64,000 nt of DNA from Streptomyces sp. JB150 (GTDB lineage Bacteria; Actinomycetota; Actinomycetes; Streptomycetales; Streptomycetaceae). The DNA is taken from contig NZ_CP049780.1 of NCBI RefSeq assembly GCF_011193355.1, positions 3,795,085 to 3,859,084 of the forward strand, given 5' to 3'. The notes beneath the pieces are model-generated. The model did not search any database, was not told the origin of the DNA, and saw only the letters and a list, made by a program, of their open reading frames with translations. Of the stretch, positions 8,890-18,157 are shown piece after piece; position 1 is the stretch's first letter; the number at the start of each line of letters is the position of its first letter. A program made the position numbers and the translations under genes.

Positions 8890-10428
8890 CTACTGCTTAC
8901 CGCACATCGAGACGACCTTCTGCTCTTCCTCCGAGAGGCTGGGGCCGGGCCGGGGAGTGGCGGTCGGGCTCGCGGACGCGGACGGGTTCGGGGACACCGA
9001 GGGGCTCGGCGACGCCTTGGACGTGACGGAGGTGCGGGTGGTTCCCGTGACGCCGCCGGCCTCGCCCTCACCGGTCCGCGCGTTGTTCTCGCGTTCCGCG
9101 GCTTCCGCGGCCTGCCGCTCCGCCTGCTTGCGGCACGCGGAGGCCTGGACGGCCAGCTCGTCGATCTTCGCCTGGGCGTTCTTCAGGTCGCCCTCGGCGA
9201 TCGTCGCCTCGACCAGCTTCCGCTGGTAGGGAGGCAGGTACTTGAGTTCGATCTCCGGGTGGTCCTTCTCCACCTCGGACAGCGACACCCAGGCCAGGTC
9301 CTGGTTGATGCCGCGGTACAGGGCGACGTGCTCGCCGTTGGTGCCGACGTAGTACTGGGTCTGGGTCCACCGGTAGCCGCCGTAGAGGCCGCCGCCGACC
9401 ACGGCCAGCGCGAGGACGCTGTAGAAGGAGCGTTTGAGCCACCGGCGTCCCTTGCGGGGCTTGGTGAAGTCGCTCTCGTCGTACTCGCCGAAGCCGCCGG
9501 TCGGGATGAACCCGGTGACGTCGCCGGAGCCGGGCGGGCCGAACTCGCCGCCGCCGCCCTGTCCGGGGGCCTGCCGGCCGAGGCCGGAGGCGCGGCCGGC
9601 GGGGGTCTGCATGATGCCGTTGTCGGACAGCTGGTGCTGGTTCTCGGCGACCGCGCCGACCACCACCGGGGTGTCCGACAGCTGCCCGGCGAGGGTGTCA
9701 CCGGTGTCCAGGTCCAGGACGTCGGCGACGATCACCGTGATGTTGTCGGGGCCGCCGCCGCGCAGCGCGAGCTGGATCAGCTCCTGCACGGTCTCCTGCG
9801 GGCCCTGGTAGCTGGCGAGGGTGTCCTCCATCGTCTGGTGGGAGACGACCCCGGACAGCCCGTCGGAGCAGATCAGATAGCGGTCGCCGGCCCGCACCTC
9901 GCGGATCGACAGGTCCGGCTCCACGTGGTCGCCGCTGCCGAGGGCGCGCATCAGCAGGGAGCGCTGTGGGTGGGTGGTGGCCTCTTCCTCGGTGATCCGG
10001 CCCTCGTCGACGAGGCGCTGCACCCACGTGTGGTCCTGGGTGATCTGGGAGAGGACGCCGTCGCGCAGCAGGTAGGCGCGCGAGTCGCCGACGTGGACCA
10101 GGCCGAGCCGCTGGCCGGTCCACAGCAGGGCGGTGAGCGTGGTGCCCATGCCCTCCAGCGACGGGTCCTCCTCGACCATCTGCCGCAGCTGCTCGTTGGC
10201 CCGCTGTACGGCCGCGCCGAGCGAGGTGAGCACGTCGGAGCCCGGGATGTCGTCGTCGAGGGCGACGATCGTGGAGATCGCCTCCGAGGAGGCCACCTCG
10301 CCGGCGGCGGCGCCGCCCATGCCGTCGGCGATCGCGAGCAGCCGCGGACCCGCGTACCCCGAGTCCTCGTTGCCCTCGCGGATCATGCCCTTGTGCGAAC
10401 CGGCGGCGAAGCGCAGTGACAGACTCAT
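8890..10428 (-). CDS. pstP: PP2C-family Ser/Thr phosphatase (PstP type)
   Basis: 512 aa from ATG at 10428, which follows GCGAGGTGCGC; a longer frame to 10485 has no better ribosome site. Residues 1-235 are the PP2C domain starting MSLSLRFAAGSHKG, with the metal-binding NEDSG and DGMGG motifs, GDSRAYLLRDG and SDGLSG. A linker and one transmembrane helix (around SFYSVLALAVVGGGLYGG) lead to an extracellular part ending in a Ser/Pro-rich tail. The enzyme would dephosphorylate the kinase, PBP and FHA proteins of the same cluster. Confidence 0.93.
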   Translation of the reverse strand: MSLSLRFAAGSHKGMIREGNEDSGYAGPRLLAIADGMGGAAAGEVASSEAISTIVALDDDIPGSDVLTSLGAAVQRANEQLRQMVEEDPSLEGMGTTLTALLWTGQRLGLVHVGDSRAYLLRDGVLSQITQDHTWVQRLVDEGRITEEEATTHPQRSLLMRALGSGDHVEPDLSIREVRAGDRYLICSDGLSGVVSHQTMEDTLASYQGPQETVQELIQLALRGGGPDNITVIVADVLDLDTGDTLAGQLSDTPVVVGAVAENQHQLSDNGIMQTPAGRASGLGRQAPGQGGGGEFGPPGSGDVTGFIPTGGFGEYDESDFTKPRKGRRWLKRSFYSVLALAVVGGGLYGGYRWTQTQYYVGTNGEHVALYRGINQDLAWVSLSEVEKDHPEIELKYLPPYQRKLVEATIAEGDLKNAQAKIDELAVQASACRKQAERQAAEAAERENNARTGEGEAGGVTGTTRTSVTSKASPSPSVSPNPSASASPTATPRPGPSLSEEEQKVVSMCGKQ

Positions 10429-10568
10429 GCGCACCTCGCCCGTCGGCTCCGGGTACAGCCGATCGTGTCGAGCCACACTGCCCACCCTCCGGTCGGGAGC
10501 GCGCCGGGGCCCCGGGTGTGGACCGCCGCTGCGTGCTCGCTCCGCTCGCGCTCATTCATGACGTGGCA

Positions 10569-11078
10569 CTACTTCCGCAGCTCGATGACGGTCTTGCCGA
10601 TGCGGATCGGCGCACCCAGCGGGATCGGCGTGGGAGTCGTGAGGCGGGTCCGGTCGAGGTACGTGCCGTTGGTGGAGCCGAGGTCCTCGACGATCCACTG
10701 GCCGTCCCGGTCCGGGTAGATCCTGGCGTGCCTGCTGGAGGCGTAGTCGTCGTCCAGCACGATCGTGCTGTCGTGCGCCCGGCCCAGGGTGATGGTCTGG
10801 CCCTGCAGCGCGACGGTGGTACCGGTGAGGGTCCCCTCGGTCACGACCAGTTTGGTGGGAGCGTTACGGCGCGCCCGGCCGCCCGCGGGCTGCTGGCGCT
10901 GTTGCGGGGGCGCCTGACGCGCGGCCTGCTGCGGCCGGGCGGCCTCCCGCCGGGGTCCGCGCTGGGTGACGCGCGTACCGAACAGGTCGCTGCGGATGAC
11001 CTGCACGGCCACGATCACGAACAGCCACAGTACGGCCAGGAAACCCAGCCGCATGACCGTGAGGGTCAGCTCTGACAT
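10569..11078 (-). CDS. fhaB: FHA-domain membrane protein (FhaB/FipA type)
   Basis: 169 aa. An N-terminal hydrophobic helix (about residues 9-28) is followed by a basic Arg/Gln-rich linker and a C-terminal FHA domain with the phosphothreonine-binding residues visible in ITLGRAHDST, SSRHARIY and DLGSTNGTYLD. FHA domains read phosphothreonine on targets of the PASTA kinase. In mycobacteria the equivalent FipA supports division through FtsZ/FtsQ. It lies 10 nt after fhaA and upstream of pstP. Confidence 0.93.
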   Translation of the reverse strand: MSELTLTVMRLGFLAVLWLFVIVAVQVIRSDLFGTRVTQRGPRREAARPQQAARQAPPQQRQQPAGGRARRNAPTKLVVTEGTLTGTTVALQGQTITLGRAHDSTIVLDDDYASSRHARIYPDRDGQWIVEDLGSTNGTYLDRTRLTTPTPIPLGAPIRIGKTVIELRK

Positions 11079-11088
11079 TGCCCCCGGA

Positions 11089-11937
11089 TCACCCTTCGGC
11101 TTGCCTATAGATAACGGTGGTGCTGCCCACGACGATCCGCGAGCCGTCGCGGAGCGTAGCGCGGGTGGTGTGCTGCCCGTCCACCACGATGCCGTTGGTG
11201 GAGCCGAGATCCTGGATCGTCGAGGGCGTTCCGGTCCGGATCTCGCAGTGCCGGCGGCTCACGCCGGGGTCGTCGATCCGCACGTCGGCTTCGGTGCTGC
11301 GGCCCAGCACGAGCGTCGGGCGGGAGATCTGATGGCGGGTGCCGTTGATCTCGATCCAGTAGCGGGTGCGTCCGCCGGCCACCGGCGCGGCGGGAGGACG
11401 CTGGCCGGCCGCGGCCGGCGGGTAGCCGTAGCCACCCGGGCGGGCGCCGGGCGGCGGTGCGGCGGGCATGGGGGGCGCGCCCGACGGGGCGGCCGGCGGG
11501 TAACCGTAGCCGCCGGGGCGGCCGGCGGGCGGTGCGGAGGCGGGCGCCTGCTGCTGGCTGCTGGAGGAGGCGAGCGTACGGCTGCGCACCCGGTACAGGC
11601 CGGTGTCGAGGTCGTCGGCCTTCTCCAGGTGGACCTTGATCGCACCCATGAAGGTGTAGCGCTGCTGCTTGGCGTAGTCGCGGACCATGCCGGCCAGCTC
11701 GTCGCCGAGCTGCCCCGAGTACGGGCTCAGCCGCTCGAAGTCGGGGGCGCTCAGCTCGACGATGAAGTCATTGGGGACGACGGTGCGGTCGCGGTTCCAG
11801 ATGGTGGCGTTGTTGTCGCACTCGCGCTGCAGCGCGCCCGCGATCTCCACGGGCTGCACCTCGGACTTGAAGACCTTGGCGAAGGTGCCGTTGACCAGAC
11901 CTTCGAGACGCTGCTCGAAACGCTTCAGGACTCCCAT
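11089..11937 (-). CDS. fhaA: DUF3662-FHA protein (FhaA type)
   Basis: 282 aa. It starts MGVLKRFEQRLEGLVNGTF, the typical FhaA opening; the DUF3662 domain spans about residues 1-115. A Pro/Gly/Ala linker contains a duplicated RPGGYGYPPAA motif. The C-terminal FHA domain has LVLGRSTEADVR, SRRHCEI and DLGSTNGIVVDG. In mycobacteria the homologue restrains late peptidoglycan synthesis by binding phosphorylated MviN. It is the first gene of the minus-strand cluster, so its promoter should lie upstream of 11937. Confidence 0.94.
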   Translation of the reverse strand: MGVLKRFEQRLEGLVNGTFAKVFKSEVQPVEIAGALQRECDNNATIWNRDRTVVPNDFIVELSAPDFERLSPYSGQLGDELAGMVRDYAKQQRYTFMGAIKVHLEKADDLDTGLYRVRSRTLASSSSQQQAPASAPPAGRPGGYGYPPAAPSGAPPMPAAPPPGARPGGYGYPPAAAGQRPPAAPVAGGRTRYWIEINGTRHQISRPTLVLGRSTEADVRIDDPGVSRRHCEIRTGTPSTIQDLGSTNGIVVDGQHTTRATLRDGSRIVVGSTTVIYRQAEG

Positions 11938-11984
11938 GGGGCACCTCCTCCGTCGTTGCCGTCTGCGTACTGCCCGTGCGTGTT

Positions 11985-12032
11985 GCCGTGCGCGTCGCCG
12001 TGCCTGCTGCCGTGCGCGTCGCCGTGCCTGCT
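11985..12032. repeat. 24-bp perfect tandem duplication
   Basis: Two exact copies of a 24-bp unit beginning GCCGTGCGCGTCGCCGTGCC lie at 11985-12008 and 12009-12032, in the leader side of fhaA. Looser related copies flank them. Copy number is likely to vary between strains. Confidence 0.8.
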
Positions 12033-12460
12033 GTTCTGTCTACTGCCCTGTTGTACTGCTTACCCGGTACTGCTTACTGATCGTATCCACGCGCCCGTGA
12101 ATCGGCTGGTTCCCCCTGTCAGCGCGGTCGACGGGTGTCGGCCTGCGCCGGCGGGCGGCGGTGCCGATCCGGTGTCGGCGGTGCCGGCCGGGACCGGCGG
12201 GTGCCGACGAGTGTCGAACGGGTGCCGACGCCTGCGAGGTTCCCTTCGGAGCCCCCCTTCGAACTCCTGCCAAGGATCGTAGAGGCGGTCGCAAACAAGT
12301 GTCCCGCACCGGACTGTGGACTCCGCCCGGCTCCTGGGCAGACGGCCCGGACCGGTACGAGGTTGATACGTGACGGCAACGGCCTGTCGTCGGAGTGCGG
12401 CGCGGCCAGGGTGCGGAGACGGGGTGCGCGGGGGTGGCCGGGGGGTGCCGGGAACGGATG

Positions 12461-12489
12461 TGAATCCACCCCGGACAGCGTGCTAATGT
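12461..12489 (+). promoter_or_regulatory. candidate promoter of tRNA-Leu
   Basis: TGAATC (12461-12466) and TAATGT (12484-12489) are separated by 17 bp and lie 57 bp before the mature tRNA. The -10 is the most AT-rich hexamer of the region. The -35 is weak, so this is a guess from spacing. Confidence 0.4.
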
Positions 12490-12545
12490 TCTGCGTGTCG
12501 GAAGGCGCCGGGCCGAAAGGAACGGAGCCGGAGGACACACCCAAT

Positions 12546-12629
12546 GCGCGGGTGGCGGAATAGGCAGACGCGCTGGATTCAGGTTCCAGTGCCCGCAAGG
12601 GCGTGGGGGTTCAACTCCCCCCTCGCGCA
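12546..12629 (+). tRNA. tRNA-Leu (anticodon CAG)
   Basis: Class II tRNA with an extended variable arm. The acceptor arm GCGCGGG (12546-12552) pairs with CTCGCGC (12622-12628, one G-U). The anticodon stem is CTGGA/TCCAG with CAG at 12580-12582, decoding CUG. The T arm is GGGGG-TTCAACT-CCCCC (12605-12621). The discriminator is A12629. CCA is not encoded in full (ACC then G). CUG is by far the main leucine codon here. Confidence 0.97.
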
Positions 12630-12638
12630 CCGGCTGGA

Positions 12639-12672
12639 AGCCCCGCAGGTCTCGGACCTGCGGGGCTTTCGC
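12639..12672 (+). terminator. terminator after tRNA-Leu
   Basis: AGCCCCGCAGGT (12639-12650) and ACCTGCGGGGCT (12656-12667) form a perfect 12-bp stem with a 5-nt loop, followed by a short T-containing tail. It begins 10 nt after the mature tRNA end. Confidence 0.85.
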
Positions 12673-12734
12673 GTGTTCCGGGGTCACTCGGGGGTGGCGT
12701 GATGTGACTGATGTCTCAGGTCGAAGGCGTGGTC

Positions 12735-15242
12735 TCATGGCGCGGCGGGTGGTCGGCGTCGACGCAGGGCGAGTGTGGCGGAGGTCACGGACGCGGTGAC
12801 CGCGAGCGCCGCGCACACGGCGAAGGTCGCCCCGAGGACCGGCCAGGGCAGTCGTACGGCGGCGGGAACCTCCAGCAGTGTGAGAGCGGCTCCCATGCCG
12901 AGCAGGTTCAGCGCGGCGGCCAGCAGGCCCAGCACTCCGCCGGCGGCCACCACCGTCAAGGACTCGGCGGCGACCAGGCGCAGCGTCTGCGCGCGGGTCG
13001 CGCCGGCCAGGCGCAGCGCGGCCAGCTCGCGGACCCGGTCGGAGGTCGCCATGACCGTGGTGTTGACCAGGGAGATCGCCGTGTAGAGCAGGGCGATGCC
13101 GAGGACGAGGAAGAGGCCGTGGCGGGTCGTCCGGGTGGTCTCGGGGTGGGTGGCCCGGATCCAGTCGTCCGTGGTCCTGACATCCGCGTGAGCGCCCGCC
13201 GCCTTGCGGAGGGCTGCGGCCGCGGCGGCCACTGTGGTGGGCGTGTCAGCAGTGGTTTTGCTGGCCGGCGTGGCGTCTTGCGTGGCCTGTGTGGTGCGCG
13301 TCGTGCCCGGCCCACGGGTGAGCCGTACCTCGACCCGGTCCGGGCGGGCGCCGGGAGCGTTGGCCGGGGTGACGTAGACGCCGTTGCCGCCCGTGCCGGT
13401 GCGCATCACCGCGGCGATCCGCAGGGAGCGCCGGGTGCCGTCGCCGAGCCACACGTCGACGCGGTCCCCCACGCGGTGCCTCTCCCACTCCTCGTTGACG
13501 ATGATCGAGTCGTCGTCGAGTGCGGTGACGCGTCCGGCGGCCAGTGGCAGGCGGGTGGTCGCGGCGAGCGCGCCGGGCTCGGCCACGCGGGCCTGCGACC
13601 TGATCAGGGCCACGCCCTCCTCCAGGACGTACACGGTGCTCGTCGAGGTGACCGAGACGTCGGTGCCGGGCACCGCGCGGAGGCGCTTCAGTGTCGCGGC
13701 GTCGAAAACGGTGTCCCCGCGCGGGGTGACGACGAAGTCGGCCGCCGTCCGCGCGCGCGTCTCGGCGGTCTTCGCCGCCTGCACGGTCGCCGTGGCGCCC
13801 AGGAGGGACCCCGCGAGACCGACGGTGACCAGGACGGGTGCCGCGACGGCCGCGCTGCGGCGCACTCCGGCGGCGGCGCTCTCCCGCACCAGCATGCCGG
13901 TGACGCCGCGCAGCCGGGCCGGCAGCCGGGTCAGCGGGGGCACCAGGGCCGGCGAGAGCAGCGCCACGGCGGTGATCAGCAGCATCGGCCGGCTGACGTA
14001 CGTCTTGCGGTGCAGCAGCTCGCCCGGGTCGTCCGCGAGAGCGAGGAGCGGGGTGACGGCCGCCGTCAGCAGCAGGGCGGTGCCCCACAGGAGCCGGCCG
14101 AGCGTGAGCGGCCCGGTGTCCGCGGACGCCTCGCGCAGGGCCTGGGCCGGGGCGGTCCGGCCGGCTCGCCGGGAGGCGGCCGCCGCACCGAGCAGCGCGA
14201 CCAGGACACCGGTCCAGAAGGCCAGGTGGTACGGCCAGACGTGATCGCCGATCGTGAACCACGGCGGGGCGAGTCCCGCGCCGGCCACCCAGGCGGCCAG
14301 GCGGGGCGCGCCGTGTCCGCCGAGGACGCAGCCGGCCGCCGCGGCCAGGACGCCGACGAGCAGGGCCTCCGCGGCCACCAGGCGGCGGATCTGGCCGGGG
14401 GTCGCGCCCGCGGTGCGCAGCAGGCCGAACTCGCGGCGGCGCTGGGCGACGGCGAAGGCGAACGTCGAGGCCACGACGAACACCGACACGAAGGCGGTGA
14501 CGCCGCCGGCCGTGCCGAACAGGGCGTGCATCGTGGCGAGGTCCTCGGCGTCCCGGTCGGGGCGGGGGTCCGCGAGGCGGCGGTCGTCGCCGGTGAGGAC
14601 GTCGACGCCGGGTGAGTTTGCGACGGCCGCGCGGACGGCGTCCGGGGCGGCGTCCACGACGAGCCGGGCCGGGGCGGGCGAGAGGGCGGCGGCGCGGGCG
14701 TCGGTGAAGAAGAGCGCGCCCTCGCGAAGGGCGGTCCGGGGCACGGCGGTGCCCACCACGCGGAGGGTGCCGTGGCCGGTGCGCAGACGGTCGCCGGGCC
14801 GGGCCCGGATGCCGGTGGCGACGACTTCGCCGGGCGCCTCGGGGGCGCGGCCGGCGGTCAGGTCGTACGGCGTGAAGGCGGCGATGGACCAGGGGCGGCC
14901 GGTCATCGGGGTCCCGTCCGCCGTCCGCGTGGCGAACGCGTGGTCCGCGACGACCCGGCCGAGGCCCTTCAGACGCGCGACGGTCATCGCGGGGACCGGG
15001 CGGGGGTGGGCGAGCCGGTGGGTGCGGTCGCCGTTCGGGGTGGGGACGCGCAGCGTGCTCGGGCCCTGCACGACGACCGGAGCCGCGGCGAACCGTTCCG
15101 GCGCGCGGGGCGGAGCCTGCAGGGAGGAGGCGAGTGCCAGGCCGGTCACGGTGAGCAGGGCGACGCCGAGGGAGAGGGCGACGAAGCTGCCGAGGAAGGT
15201 GACCCAGCGGGTGCGGAGGGTGCGTACGGCGGTGATCAGCAC
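12735..15242 (-). CDS. ABC transporter permease, FtsX/MacB-type
   Basis: 835 aa. It has an N-terminal membrane helix after [13 protein letters not shown], a large extracytoplasmic domain, then two FtsX-like membrane modules: three helices around residues 230-370 and three in the last 130 residues, plus a central helix group near 400-490. This is the usual architecture of single-chain permeases that work with a LolD/MacB-like ATPase, often as peptide or antibiotic sensors/exporters. The start overlaps the ATPase stop by 7 nt, so they form one operon. The substrate cannot be predicted. Confidence 0.88.
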   Translation of the reverse strand: MLITAVRTLRTRWVTFLGSFVALSLGVALLTVTGLALASSLQAPPRAPERFAAAPVVVQGPSTLRVPTPNGDRTHRLAHPRPVPAMTVARLKGLGRVVADHAFATRTADGTPMTGRPWSIAAFTPYDLTAGRAPEAPGEVVATGIRARPGDRLRTGHGTLRVVGTAVPRTALREGALFFTDARAAALSPAPARLVVDAAPDAVRAAVANSPGVDVLTGDDRRLADPRPDRDAEDLATMHALFGTAGGVTAFVSVFVVASTFAFAVAQRRREFGLLRTAGATPGQIRRLVAAEALLVGVLAAAAGCVLGGHGAPRLAAWVAGAGLAPPWFTIGDHVWPYHLAFWTGVLVALLGAAAASRRAGRTAPAQALREASADTGPLTLGRLLWGTALLLTAAVTPLLALADDPGELLHRKTYVSRPMLLITAVALLSPALVPPLTRLPARLRGVTGMLVRESAAAGVRRSAAVAAPVLVTVGLAGSLLGATATVQAAKTAETRARTAADFVVTPRGDTVFDAATLKRLRAVPGTDVSVTSTSTVYVLEEGVALIRSQARVAEPGALAATTRLPLAAGRVTALDDDSIIVNEEWERHRVGDRVDVWLGDGTRRSLRIAAVMRTGTGGNGVYVTPANAPGARPDRVEVRLTRGPGTTRTTQATQDATPASKTTADTPTTVAAAAAALRKAAGAHADVRTTDDWIRATHPETTRTTRHGLFLVLGIALLYTAISLVNTTVMATSDRVRELAALRLAGATRAQTLRLVAAESLTVVAAGGVLGLLAAALNLLGMGAALTLLEVPAAVRLPWPVLGATFAVCAALAVTASVTSATLALRRRRPPAAP

Positions 15243-16015
15243 GGCTGGGTCTCCCGGGCCGGGGCGGCGGGGTGAGCGGACGGGGAGGACTCGAGGCTCG
15301 TCATGCGGGCGGCGACGATGTCGGCGGTCGCGCCGGTCAGTTCGCCGTGCACGCGGCCGTCGGCCAGGAAGACGACACGGTCGGCGTACGCGGCGGCGAC
15401 GGGGTCGTGGGTGACCATGAGCGTCGTCTGGCCCTCCTGGTCGACCATCTCGCGCAGCAGGGTCAGCACCGCGCGGCTGGTCCGCGAGTCGAGCGCGCCG
15501 GTGGGTTCGTCGGCGAACAGGACGTCGGGGCGGGTGATCAGGGCGCGGGCGAGGGCGACGCGCTGCTGCTGGCCGCCGGACAGTTCGGCGGGCCGGTGCC
15601 GCTCGCGGTCGCCGAGTCCCACCCGGGCGAGCACCGCGCGGACGCGCGCCCGGGGCACGCGCCGGCCCGCCAGGCGCAGCGGCAGGGCGACGTTCTGCTC
15701 GGCGGTGAGCGACGGCAGCAGGTTGAACGCCTGGAAGACGAAGCCGATCCGTTCACGGCGCAGCAGGGTCAGCCGTCGCTCGCTGAGCGTCGTCAGTTCC
15801 GTGCCGCCGAGCCGCACCGACCCCGAGGTGGGGCGGTCCAGGCCCGCGGCGCACTGGAGCAGGGTCGACTTGCCGGAGCCGGAGGGACCCATCACGGCGG
15901 TGAAGGAACCTTCGGGGAAGGCGAGGGTGACGTCGTCGAGGGCGGTCACGGTGTAGCCGCCGGTGTGGTGCGTTCTGGTGAGCGAGGTGAGCTGGATCGC
16001 GGTGTTCTGGGTCAT
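15236..16015 (-). CDS. ABC transporter ATP-binding protein (LolD/MacB-like)
   Basis: 259 aa. Walker A is GPSGSGKST, the signature is [15 protein letters not shown] and Walker B is [12 protein letters not shown], followed by the switch His in VTHDP. It is the typical ATPase partner of the FtsX permease that follows. ATG at 16015 is preceded by GGGGGACCCC. The promoter must cross the GC-repeat leader (16026-16132) or start near the palindrome at 16189-16218. The unit is divergent from a two-component pair, so control by that pair is likely. Confidence 0.93.
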   Translation of the reverse strand: MTQNTAIQLTSLTRTHHTGGYTVTALDDVTLAFPEGSFTAVMGPSGSGKSTLLQCAAGLDRPTSGSVRLGGTELTTLSERRLTLLRRERIGFVFQAFNLLPSLTAEQNVALPLRLAGRRVPRARVRAVLARVGLGDRERHRPAELSGGQQQRVALARALITRPDVLFADEPTGALDSRTSRAVLTLLREMVDQEGQTTLMVTHDPVAAAYADRVVFLADGRVHGELTGATADIVAARMTSLESSPSAHPAAPARETQPC

Positions 16016-16025
16016 GGGGTCCCCC

Positions 16026-16132
16026 GTGGTGATGCGGTGGCTGTGGTGTTGCGGTGGCTGTGGTGGTTGCGGTGGCCGTGGTGTTGCGGTGGCCGTGGTG
16101 TTGCGGTGGTTGCGGTGGCTCGGTGTGGTGGT
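16026..16132. repeat. degenerate GTGGTGTTGCGGTGGC tandem repeat in the ABC operon leader
   Basis: About six imperfect copies of an 18-bp unit related to GCGGTGGCCGTGGTGTT occupy the space between the ATPase start and the palindrome. On the transcribed (minus) strand this is a CCACCGCAACA-type repeat. It has no reading frame of interest. It probably arose by slippage and could alter leader length between strains. Confidence 0.75.
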
Positions 16133-16188
16133 GATCTCCGTTAACGAAACCGCGCGGGGGCTGTCCGCCGCAGTGCGGCAGGGGCGAG

Positions 16189-16218
16189 ACGTGGGGTAGG
16201 GCCGGCCCTACCCCACGT
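16189..16218. promoter_or_regulatory. perfect 30-bp palindrome between divergent ABC operon and two-component genes
   Basis: The half-site ACGTGGGGTAGGGCC (16189-16203) is followed directly by its exact reverse complement (16204-16218), with no spacer and no mismatch. It sits in the divergent intergenic region, 53 bp before the kinase start. The most likely role is an operator for a dimeric regulator, probably the LuxR-type regulator encoded downstream. A cruciform or hairpin at a transcript end is the alternative. Confidence 0.7.
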
Positions 16219-16270
16219 AGGCCCTCTGGGCGTATGGGAGGGCGCGGACGCGGCTTCTACGGTGGCGGGC

Positions 16271-17525
16271 ATGCGTTCCGTCGAGCCCCGCACCGTGTGG
16301 CAGGCCATGTCCTTGCCCGGTTATCTGCTGTCGGCCTGGCCGTGGCGGTCGGCCGGGTACCTGGTGAGCGGGGCGGTGCTCGGGGCCGTCGCGCTGGTGG
16401 GGCTGGCGAGCCTGGCGGTGGCCGGGGGCGTCCTGGCCGTCGTGCTGGCCGGGCTACCGCTGCTCGTGGGGCTGGCGCTGGCCGGGATACCGGTCGCGTG
16501 GGCGGAGCGGGCGCGCATGCGGCTCGTCGACGCCGAGCCGGTGCCGTGGTCGCACCGGGAGCCGGACGCCGCCGGGCTGTGGGCATGGCTGACGACCCGG
16601 ATGCGGGAGCGGGCGACCTGGCAGGAACTGGCGTACGCGCTGCTGTACGCGGTCCTGTTGTGGCCGCTGGACGCGCTGCTGGTCACCGTGGGACTGCTGG
16701 TGCCGGCGGCGGTGACCGCGACACCGCTGCTGATGGCCACCGTCGGGGACGGGCGGGAGGCGAAGGTGGTCAAGCTGTGGACGGTGACGGACTGGTCCAC
16801 GGCGTGCGCCGTCGCCGTCGTGGGGCTGCTGCTGACGGGCGCGGGCGGGTACCTGCTGGGCGCCGCGGCGGGCGCGCGTGCCGGGCTGACGCGGCTGCTG
16901 CTGACCTCACGCGAAGGGGAACTGGACGCGCGCGTCATCGAACTGACCCGGTCGCGCGTGCGGTTGGTCGACGCTTTCGAGGCGGAGCGCCGGCGTATCG
17001 AGCGGGACCTGCACGACGGGGCCCAGCAGAGGCTGGTCGCCCTGACGATGACGCTGGGGCTGGCCCGCCTCGACGCCCCGCCCGGACCGCTCGCCGACCA
17101 GCTCGCGAAGGCGCACCAGGAGGCGGGGCTGGCGCTCGCGGAGCTGCGGGAGCTGATCCACGGCATCCACCCCAAGGTGCTCGCCGACTACGGGCTCCCC
17201 GCGGCGGTCGCGGACGCGGCGGACCGGTCGGCGGTGCCGGTGGAACTGGAACTGGAGCTGCCGGGGCGGCTGCCGGAGGCGGTGGAGGCCGCCGGGTACT
17301 TCGTCGTCTGCGAAGCCTTGGCCAATGTGGCCAGGCACAGCGGGGCCGGGCGGGCGGTGGTGCGGGGCGGGTATGGCGAGGGGCGGGAGCGGGCTGCGCG
17401 GGCTAGCCGATCGGGTGTCCGTGCTCGATGGGACACTCTGGCTGTCCAGTCCGCCCGGTGGGCCGACCCTGTTGCGTGTGGAGATCCCTTGCGAGCTGAG
17501 CGAGCCGGCCGGTCCCTGCGCGTAG
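16271..17525 (+). pseudogene. NarL-type sensor histidine kinase, damaged in the ATPase domain
   Basis: ATG at 16271 opens a sensor with several N-terminal membrane helices (roughly residues 15-75 and 115-205), then a HisKA_3 domain with the phospho-accepting His in [15 protein letters not shown]. The HATPase N-box ([11 protein letters not shown]) is intact. After AVVRGGY the D-box/G1 segment (normally DDGxGGA) is missing and the frame changes. The family's ending, [17 protein letters not shown] to a stop at 17523-17525, is still present in another frame from about 17382. Reading straight on fuses the kinase to the response regulator (16271-18157, 628 aa). ATP binding should be lost. A sequencing error would not restore the missing block, since about 15-18 residues are absent. 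Confidence 0.8.
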
Positions 17526-18157
17526 TGCTGGCCGAGGACAGCGTGTTGCTGCGGGAAGGGCTTGCCGGGCTGCTCAGCCGGTTCGGGCACGAGGTCGTGG
17601 CATCGGTCGGGGACGCGGAGGCGCTGGTCGCCGCGGTCGCCCGGCACGCTCCCGACATCGTCGTGACCGACGTGCGCATGCCGCCCGGCTTCCAGGACGA
17701 GGGCCTGCACGCGGCCGTACGGCTGCGCGAGACCCGGCCCGGGCTGCCGGTGCTGGTGCTCAGCCAGTACGTGCAACGGGCGTACGCCGCCGAGCTGCTG
17801 GACTCCGGAGACGGCACAGGCGTCGGCTATCTGCTGAAGGACCGGATCGGGCACGTCGAGGAGTTCGTGGCCGCGCTGGGTGAGGTGGCGGACGGCGGCA
17901 CGGTCGTCGACCCGGAGGTCGTACGGCAGTTGCTGCGGCGGCGTCGTGATCCGCTGGAGCGGCTGAGCCCGCGCGAGCGGGAGGTGCTGGCACTGGTCGC
18001 GCAGGGCAAGTCCAACGGCGCCATCGCCCGGGAACTGGTGGTGTCCGAAGCGGCGGTCGGCAAGCACATCGGGAACATCCTGGCGAAGCTGGATCTGCCG
18101 CCGGCGGAGGAGACGCATCGGCGGGTGCTGGCGGTGCTGGCGTTTCTGCGGGCGTAG
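17525..18157 (+). CDS. LuxR/NarL-family response regulator
   Basis: About 210 aa from GTG at 17525, which overlaps the ancestral kinase stop by 1 nt. The receiver domain retains AEDS, the phospho-acceptor Asp in VVTDVRMPP, Ser in VLSQY and Lys in YLLKDR. The C-terminal helix-turn-helix is intact ([22 protein letters not shown]). The deletion in the upstream kinase puts this frame in continuity with it, so the protein may also be made as the C-terminal part of a hybrid. It probably controls the divergent ABC operon. Confidence 0.88.
   Translation: MLAEDSVLLREGLAGLLSRFGHEVVASVGDAEALVAAVARHAPDIVVTDVRMPPGFQDEGLHAAVRLRETRPGLPVLVLSQYVQRAYAAELLDSGDGTGVGYLLKDRIGHVEEFVAALGEVADGGTVVDPEVVRQLLRRRRDPLERLSPREREVLALVAQGKSNGAIARELVVSEAAVGKHIGNILAKLDLPPAEETHRRVLAVLAFLRA

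Larger units (their letters stand above)
11938..12545. other. 608-bp gene-free region between fhaA and tRNA-Leu
   Basis: No reading frame here has a credible start or protein. The part next to fhaA holds a perfect 24-bp tandem duplication (11985-12032). The middle is rich in short GGTGCCGA-like repeats. The last 100 bp carry the candidate tRNA promoter. The fhaA promoter is expected here but no strong -35/-10 pair stands out on the minus strand. Confidence 0.6.

Noticed and set aside
7828..10419. 863-aa plus-strand frame opposite rodA and pstP
   Set aside because: It is antisense to two well-supported genes and has the Arg/Gly/Asp/Val composition of a shadow frame.
12040..12816. Arg/Pro-rich minus-strand frame across the tRNA
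   Set aside because: It runs through a structured tRNA gene and terminator and has no family resemblance.
16271..18157. Genuine hybrid histidine kinase-regulator by design
   Set aside because: The ancestral kinase C-terminus and its stop remain in another frame just before the regulator start, so the fusion arose by deletion rather than being a family architecture.
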